64,000 nt of DNA, taken from contig JACVTC010000045.1 of the NCBI GenBank assembly GCA_016946835.1, positions 652,501 through 716,500 of the forward strand, written 5' to 3'. This DNA is from Neocallimastix lanati (nom. inval.) (lineage: Eukaryota > Neocallimastigomycota > Neocallimastigomycetes > Neocallimastigales > Neocallimastigaceae). The stretch's first letter is position 1, and each line of letters begins with the position of its first letter. A program made the translations under genes and the position numbers. The notes beneath the pieces were generated by a model. That model saw nothing but the letters and a program-made list of their open reading frames with translations. It ran no database searches and was not told the origin of the DNA. Shown here one piece after another: positions 57,111-64,000 of this stretch.

Positions 57111-58369
57111 TAATACTTAAAATTATAATAGAAAATAAATTTTGTAATAATAATTATATCTTATTAATAAAAATTAATAATATTAAAAGTTTTAAAAAAT
57201 TAAAATTTAATAATATAAATAGATTTATTTTTTAAAAAACTTTACTTAAATATTTTTTTTACTAAACAATTGGCATAAAGTATTTAATTTCAAATAATCT
57301 TTAATTGATTTTTTATGTAAATTATATATTATTTAAAAAATTAAATATTAATAATTCAATAAAAATGAAAAAATTAAAATTTATATTTTCGGTTTGTTAA
57401 AATTAAAATTTTTAAATTAAAATATTATTATTAAAAAAAAAATATAAAATTTGTTTTATAATTTTAAATTAAATCAGCAATAAATAGATTTTTGAAATAT
57501 TATTTCAAATATTCATAATAATTAAAATATAAATAAAGGAAATTATTTTTATTTTAATATATTTAATAAATAATAAAAATGATATTTTAAATAATTCGTA
57601 CCGTTTCCTTGTTTATTATTGAAAATTTTAAATATTTAAACAATTATAAACTATTTATATTTTTATACGTAAATAATTGAAACTTGATTTTTTATTAAAT
57701 TTTTAGTATAATTTTATTAAATATTATTGATATTTATAGAAATGGCGTAAATTTTATAAATTAAAATATAAATATTAATAATTATAAAAAAAATATATAA
57801 AATAATATTAATTTAAATTAAATTTTCTTCTTTGGTAAATTGATATTGAATATGAATGATAATTAAAGAAATGCAATATATAACATAAAAATTAAAAAAT
57901 GAATATTTACATGAAGTGTAGGAAGCAGAAAAATTCAGAATATCACTGATAAAAATTATTATAAAAAATAATTTATAAAAAATTAAATTAAAACCAATAT
58001 TTATATAATATAATTTTTCTAGTATTAAAAATATTATTTAATATAAATTATAATAACTAAAATGTAATCTCTATTAATACTTTATTAATATTTACGTTAT
58101 AAATATATAAAGTAACAATTATAAAGAAATGAGTATTAATGTTTAATTTTTAATTAAAAAATTTTCCAATTAATATATTCAAAAATATTTTAATTAATAT
58201 TTTATTTTATTATAATATTAAATATAATAATTTAAAATAAAATTATTAACGATATAAAATATAAAAACTGAAATATTCATATTTCATTTTTATTTCTTAA
58301 TTTATATAAACAAAAAAAATAGTAAATTATTTAATTGGTTTTCTAAATTTTTTTAAAGAATTTAATAAT
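57111..58369. other. A+T-rich intergenic region
   Basis: Nothing recognised. Confidence 0.55.
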
Positions 58370-58590
58370 TTTTTTTTTCATTTTTTAAATTTATATTAAT
58401 TTCTTTTTCTTTTTAATAATTTTTTTATTTTTATTTGGATTTATTTTTTGTTTTCTGAGTTCGTTAAAGGCTTTTTTAATTAATTATATCTATTGTTCTT
58501 CATTAAAAGTTTGAAAGAGAGCCTTCTCTTTCTTTATAATAATAAAAAATTCCTTCATTGGAAGATACAAAAATTTATATTTTTATAAAT
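58370..58590 (-). pseudogene. Decayed tail of a GT2 glycosyltransferase gene
   Basis: On the minus strand, CTTCCAATGAAGGAATTTTTTATTATTATAAAG corresponds to the PDEGIYYYYKRRTGS region of the GT2 genes at 15391-16179 and 22902-23675. A Lys/Asn-rich tail follows, as in those genes. A one-base shift and a stop break it. The catalytic part is absent, so this is the remnant of a third GT2 copy. Confidence 0.6.
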
Positions 58591-59376
58591 CATATAAATA
58601 AAATTTTTAATAATCAATAAAAAAAAATAATATATATATATTTTACTTTCTATCACATTATTATTAAATTATATTTTTTACAAAATAAAAATATTCTGAG
58701 ATATTAAGATTTTCAATATCGGCAGAATAAAAAATAAAACTTAATTAAAAAAATATAAAAAAAAATATATTTATATGATAATAAAAATGAAAAACTGATT
58801 TATTATAATATATATGTCATTATATATTCATATTTTCTTGATCTAATAAAATAGTTTAATTAATAAAACAAAACCATAAAAAAGTAAATATTTATTTTTA
58901 TTTTTTTTTTTTTTTTAAAAAAAATTAAACTAAATTAATATTTTTTTATGTTTGCCTATATCACAATAAATTTTTTTAAAGTTAAAAGAAATTTTTAATA
59001 AACATAAATTTAATATATTTCATACTATAAAAGTTGTTTTGAAACTTTTAGTTATAAAATTTAATTTAAAAAAAGTTATTTTTTATTTAAAATATTAAAT
59101 TTTTAAAATTTGTTTATTCCAATAAAAGTATACATATAAAAATAATATAAAAAGAACAAAAATAAAATAAAATAAAATAAAATTTAGTTCTAACAAAAAA
59201 AAATACTTTAAATACTTAATTAAATTTAATTTATATTATAAAAATTTATAATCTATTTCTATAAAAAATATTGAATATTCCGATTAATAATTAATAAAGT
59301 ATAAATAAAATATCTATAAAATGTTTCTTTACTAAAATAATTCTATATATAAAAAATATTAAATTTTCATTTTTTT
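58591..59376. other. A+T-rich intergenic region
   Basis: Nothing recognised. Confidence 0.5.
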
Positions 59377-60629
59377 TTACACAACAAAATTTTTTAAAAT
59401 AGGTGTGATGGATAAGAGATAACTTACAAGTAAACTACTTCCACATATAACCATCCAAAAAGTGGGACATCCTATAGATGAACTTAATTTTATATCTAAA
59501 AATTCTTCCTGCTTTATGTGGGCATATCTCGATAGTAATTTTTTCAGAATCATATGAGAGAGATACATACCGAAAATTAAAGCCGACAATTTTGAAATGA
59601 TTCTTATGGCCCGTTCTGAAAAATTAATTCTTCCAATTTCATGCTTAAAGAAGATAAAAAGTACTACAGTATAGAATGCCACGGTTAGAGTATAACTGTC
59701 ACGAAAATCCTTAGAATAACGTCCAGTTTTCATTTCCAGACGATAGGTCATACCAAAAATAAGAAAAATATCAGCTAATCCTAAAATATAGAGTAGTACT
59801 CGAATTTTGAATGATTTAATAGTGACATGCTTAACAATATGATAACCGGCAACGAAATACCCTACAAATTCCAAAGTAAAATGATAATGCCAACGGCTGG
59901 TCCATGTATTCAGTTCGTCTTGAGCTTCCTTCTATTGATAAGAACTAAAAATATTTTTAAGCGTTGGAATTAATGATCCCCAGAAGACACAGAGACCAAA
60001 AAAATATCTGGCAAGGTTAACATCATCCGAAAAAAGACGTAAAAACGGTGAAATAAGATAGCAGCTAATGATCATAAAAATGAACCAGAGATACTCTTCA
60101 CCAACGAAAAAAAGCTTTAAGAATTCGGAAGGTTTATTTTTTTTATAGAGAAAAATATTAATTAGTGCATTAATGGTTGACCAAAAGGCAAATGCTGTGG
60201 CCGGTCTCAAAATATTATGTCGAAACAATTTTTTAAAGGAGAAGGTCCTGGAGGGGTCGAGGATGAATGTTCCGGAAAGAAGGACGAACATTGGAACGGC
60301 GAAACGAGTCATACAATTATAGAAACAAATGATCATTACATTGGAGTCCTTTCGTTTGAGGTGAGTTTTTTCACATCCATACCCAGCACTATGGAGTAAA
60401 ATAATTCCAAGCATAGAGAAGATACGAGCACAGTCAGTCCAGTACAAACGTTTTCTTTTTTTGGGTTGAAGGGATGGAAGACTTTCATTGAGGGTAGCTT
60501 CACTTCCAGTCACAAAAGAATTTAAATTTGAAATATTTATTTGTTTTTGATTCTCCTGAGGTCTTGATATAGTTTGAATGTTTGAAACGAATTCATCATT
60601 TATTCTAGTTTTTTTGAATTGTAGTATTG
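59377..60629 (-). pseudogene. Acyltransferase-3 family membrane protein with one in-frame TAG
   Basis: The minus-strand frame encodes a polytopic O-acyltransferase (Acyl_transf_3; OafA/WecH-like). It opens with RLYWTDCARIFSMLGIILLHSAGYG, whose D..R and following His are the family's catalytic start. Hydrophobic spans include RFAVPMFVLLSGTFIL, TAFAFWSTINALINIFLY, YLWFIFMIISCYLISPFL, FVGYFVAGYH and others to FWMVICGSSLLVSYLL. The frame is continuous except for one TAG at 59934-59932 (SSYQ-stop-KEAQDELNTW). Family alignment by eye suggests no intron there. Upstream, the open frame runs to 60629 without an ATG. TTTAACTAG just before it looks like a splice acceptor, so a first exon is missing. Either a fresh pseudogene, a base error, or a read-through gene. 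Its role would be acetylating a lumenal or surface glycan. Confidence 0.75.
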
Positions 60630-62184
60630 CTAGTTAAATCCATATAAAGAAACAACAAAAAATTGTTAATAAAATTAAAATCAAATATCAAAATTGTTTT
60701 AAAAACAAAAGTCATATATTTTTTATTTTATACAATAATATTATTTTAATGATTTAGATTTCTGTCTCCTATTGACTCATTTTGTACATATATCTTTTTT
60801 TTAAAACAACTATTAAATAAATAATCATATCATATATATAATTATTATTTTATTAATTAAAATTATATATAATTTGAAAAAAAAAATTTTAATAAATAAA
60901 AAAATAAATATATAATAAAAGAGATATGAGATGAATTATTTTTTTTTTAATATAATAATAATTTAATATTTTAAATATTTGATATATCTTTTTCATTTAA
61001 ATAATTATAAAAGTTTTATCCTAAAGTTATTTCTAGTATAAATAATATACGTAATATCTCATGAGATAAATCGTTATAATAGCTTTTTTAAAGATAAAAT
61101 TTAGTTATATCTATTTTTATACTTTTAGTAAAATATAATTTTTATTTTGAATATAAAATATTTATAATTTATTATATATTTAAGATTTCTATTTTAATTA
61201 AAAATAAAATTTTTATTTTTACTATTTTATAATATATTTTTAGAAAGTTTATCTTTTTATTTGCATTATATATAAATAAAATAAATATATATAAATATTT
61301 AAAAATAATTATTAACTTTTTTTTTTATTATATTCAAATACAAATTGCATAATTAGTAAAAATTATTTATTTATAGATATAGATTAAAAAAAATAATTCA
61401 TATAAATAATTTATAAATTTTATTATTATTTAAATATTTTATTTTATTTCTTTATATAAAGTTAAAAGTAATAATAATTAAATAATTCTTTACTAATATT
61501 TTCTGTTTATATATATTACGTTACATTAAGATGATCAAAAATGTAACTTATATAATAAATTTAATAAATATAATAAATATAAATTTTAATTCTAATTATC
61601 GAGACTAATTAAAATATAAAAAATGAAAAGTACATTTCATAATAATTTAATATTATTTGAATATGTATATTAATAATAAAATAAGCCAAAAAAAAAAGAG
61701 AATACTTTATATTATAATATATTATTACTAATTAACAAATTTAAATTTTTTTAAAAAAAAAATATAATTATATACAATATATATATACTTTACATACTTT
61801 TAATGTTTTATTTATTTATTTAAAAAGTATTTTAATCTTATATTATTAATAAAGGAATTAAACTTATTTAAATTATTAATTTATTTATTATTCTATTGTT
61901 TTTTAATTCTTACTAAAATAAAAGTACTACTTATATTTATAATATATAAAATTATTCTAATGTATTATAACAGTTAAAATAAAGATATTAAATTTATTTT
62001 TAAATGTTTTTTTTACTAATTAAATTTCTTATTATTTTAAATTACTGTAATACATTTTCTCTTTAAAATTTAAAGTTATGTTTTGTATAAAAATATTTCA
62101 TTCAAATTTTTAATTTACTAAAGAACTTGTTATCAATTAATGCAAGTAATATTTCATAATAAAATTCTTCTTATATTATTTCTT
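60630..62184. other. A+T-rich region; first exon of the acyltransferase may lie in its left end
   Basis: No gene is recognised. An ATG-initiated stretch with a hydrophobic product lies at about 60640-60715 on the minus strand, but in a different frame from the acyltransferase, so it was not joined. Confidence 0.4.
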
Positions 62185-62400
62185 TCTAACATTTCCCCTT
62201 CAAATTTAGATTAGTTTTAAGCCTAATTTTCAAATTTAAATTAACGTTTTTGAAGAGGATAGCATTTCTAAATTTTTCCATAAAGGTATTATTCAGGAAT
62301 TTCTTAAATCCATTCACTAAATTACATTCGAATTTAAGGTAATACAGTTCAATCATAAGATATTAAAGTTTTTAATAAACTAAAAATTATTATATATACA
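62185..62400 (-). mobile_element. Copia fossil, 3' end only
   Basis: On the minus strand, the end of RNase H (the reverse of 62255-62335 reads like ECNLVNGFKKFLNNTFMEKFRN, the counterpart of the copia polyprotein's last residues) is followed by a purine tract (reverse of TTTCCCCTTCAAATTTAG at 62193) and the LTR start TGTTAGAAAG. The LTR body could not be followed. Old. Confidence 0.65.
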
Positions 62401-63676
62401 AATTTAGACCTTATATAATTATATTTTAGAATAATTATATTATTATAAAAAATGAAATTAAATAAATCTTTTTCATTTGCTTTATTTTATTTTATTTTAT
62501 TTTTTTTTCAATAAATGATATTAAAACACAGTTTTATATTTAAAAAATTATAAGAATTAACACTTTAACAAGTTTAACAAATTTAGTTCTATCAATTAAT
62601 AATAAAATATTAAATGTAATTGAAAAATTGAAATAATAAAAAAAATACTGTATTAATCAAAAAATAATTGTTTAATATTATTTTAAGTTATTTATATTTT
62701 TTTATAGAATCTTAATTGAAATTTTATTTCAATAATTAATATATATAAAAAGATTAATCACTCTTAAAAATTTTTAAAAAAAATTTTTATCTCTAAGAAA
62801 TAATTATTTTAATATTATTTGAATTATATATAATTAATTTTTATTAATTAATTTTTTTTATATTTATATCTTTAAATATTATTTATTTATTTATTCATTA
62901 AAGTTATAAAATTTTTTTTCAAATTATTTATTTATTTAATTATTAATACCCTTCAATTATATATTAATAATAATCGTAATATTGTAAATTAAATAATTAA
63001 GTTACTCTTGAAATTTTAAATTACATTATAATATGAAAGAGAATCTGTTTCAGTTTTTTTATTAAAAAAGTTTTTATATAAAATATGTATATATTATTAT
63101 TTTTATAATAATAAAAAAAAAGAAATTAAATAAATTAAATATTAATAAATATTATAAAAAAAATAAATATATTTAAAATATCATTATTAGAGAGTATTAA
63201 ATTTATGTTATAATAGGATAAAAATTTTATTAAATATATATTATTTAAAAAAATAAATTATTTATTATCAATATATTTTTTTTCTTTAAATGCTTATTTA
63301 TTCAATTTAAAGTTTAAATATTTTTTTTTTTATTATCATTTTTTTAATACTATTTTCTTAAATAATATTTTTTATATTATTTTTTTATATTATTTTTTAA
63401 ATATATAAAAAAAATAAACAATAAATAATAAATAATATTAAATAAATAAATATAATTTAATTTTATATTTTATTTATATTATTAATATTAAAAAAAAATA
63501 AAAATATTTAACTAGAAAAAAATTAATTATAATTTTATTTCTTAAAAAATTAAAACTGTAAATTTATTATTTATATATAAATAACTTTATATTTAATCAT
63601 TTATTTATGATAAGACATACTTATTTTAATACTTTATAAATTATATACCTATTTTTATATTATTAAATAAATAAAA
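62401..63676. other. A+T-rich upstream region of the Stealth gene
   Basis: Nothing recognised before the ATG at 63677. Confidence 0.5.
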
Positions 63677-64000
63677 ATGAACCTATTGACATTTAGGAAT
63701 ATATTTTATTTATATATTAAATTATTATTAAATTTTATTATTAATAGCAAGAGTAGTAACCTTTCCCAAATTCATAATAATAATTTATATCTTGTGGATC
63801 AAACTAAAATAAAAAATAATCATGAAAAAATATTAAGTGTTCAAATAAATAGCACTACAAACTCAAATGAAGAATATGATCTAAATTTAATATTAAATTA
63901 TAAAGGAGGACCTATTGAACCAGAATGGCAATGGGTTAAAAATGTATCGATTGTATATACCTGGGTGGATGGCTCTGATGTAAATTTTCAAGATCTGAAA
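63677..64000 (+). CDS. Stealth-family sugar-phosphate transferase, 5' part (runs off window)
   Basis: The first 108 codons are open to the window edge. The N-terminus is a signal peptide or anchor (about 9-23, IFYLYIKLLLNFIIN), then an Asn/Ser-rich stem. At about 88-108 comes WVKNVSIVYTWVDGSDVNFQDL, which carries the Stealth CR1 signature (IVYTWVDGSD). Stealth proteins move a hexose-1-phosphate onto a glycan: bacterial capsule polymerases and animal GlcNAc-1-phosphotransferase (GNPTAB) share this block. A full protein needs CR2-CR4 downstream, which cannot be seen here. It agrees with the glycan theme of the window. The ATG is the first in frame after an A+T-rich leader. Confidence 0.78.
   Translation, partial: MNLLTFRNIFYLYIKLLLNFIINSKSSNLSQIHNNNLYLVDQTKIKNNHEKILSVQINSTTNSNEEYDLNLILNYKGGPIEPEWQWVKNVSIVYTWVDGSDVNFQDLK

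Overview
The window looks like nuclear DNA of an anaerobic gut fungus (Neocallimastigomycota). The reasons are the extreme A+T richness outside genes, the long homopolymer and AT-microsatellite tracts, small GT..AG introns, a Cys/Gly-Tyr repeat protein of the kind those fungi secrete, and many bacterial-looking carbohydrate genes that carry eukaryotic secretion signals. The assignment is inference from gene content and composition; no rRNA or tRNA gene is present to confirm it.

Layout. 1-3255 is gene-free low-complexity DNA. 3256-9650 is a young Ty1/copia LTR retrotransposon on the minus strand. 10516-13199 is a four-exon gene for a secreted scaffoldin-like cysteine-rich protein. 15391-26706 holds two family-2 glycosyltransferases (15391-16179 minus, 22902-23675 plus), a two-domain glycosyltransferase ending in GT8 (17359-19332), a decayed scaffoldin-like gene (about 20600-21950) and a spliced GT10 fucosyltransferase-like gene (25710-27078). 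27640-28170 is an AAAAT-rich satellite. 28628-30052 is an intact FLYWCH/MULE transposase-like gene. 30590-33790 is an old copia fossil. 34104-38474 is a non-autonomous LTR element that carries pieces of two host genes. 39930-41510 is a membrane-anchored coiled-coil nitroreductase, and 43401-45339 a spliced polysaccharide pyruvyl transferase. 46396-47985 holds a copia tail and a dead LINE reverse transcriptase. 48783-53899 is a second young copia copy, inverted relative to the first and inserted near a broken copy of the nitroreductase gene. 55039-56127 is a GT92/GT2-like enzyme, 59377-60629 a membrane acyltransferase with one in-frame stop, and 63677-64000 the 5' end of a Stealth-type sugar-phosphate transferase.

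How it may work together. Set aside the mobile elements, and almost every gene is a glycan-building enzyme with an ER signal peptide or membrane anchor: GT2, GT8, GT10, GT92-like, pyruvyl transferase, acyltransferase, Stealth phosphotransferase, plus a nitroreductase of the type found in bacterial exopolysaccharide loci. This resembles a bacterial capsule/exopolysaccharide toolkit moved into a fungal secretory pathway, with signal peptides supplied in some genes by separate 5' exons. That reading is the main hypothesis offered here; joint function is not shown by sequence alone.

Several gene models given here (10516-13199, 25710-27078, 43401-45339) are spliced models deduced from splice-site motifs and matching reading-frame phase.
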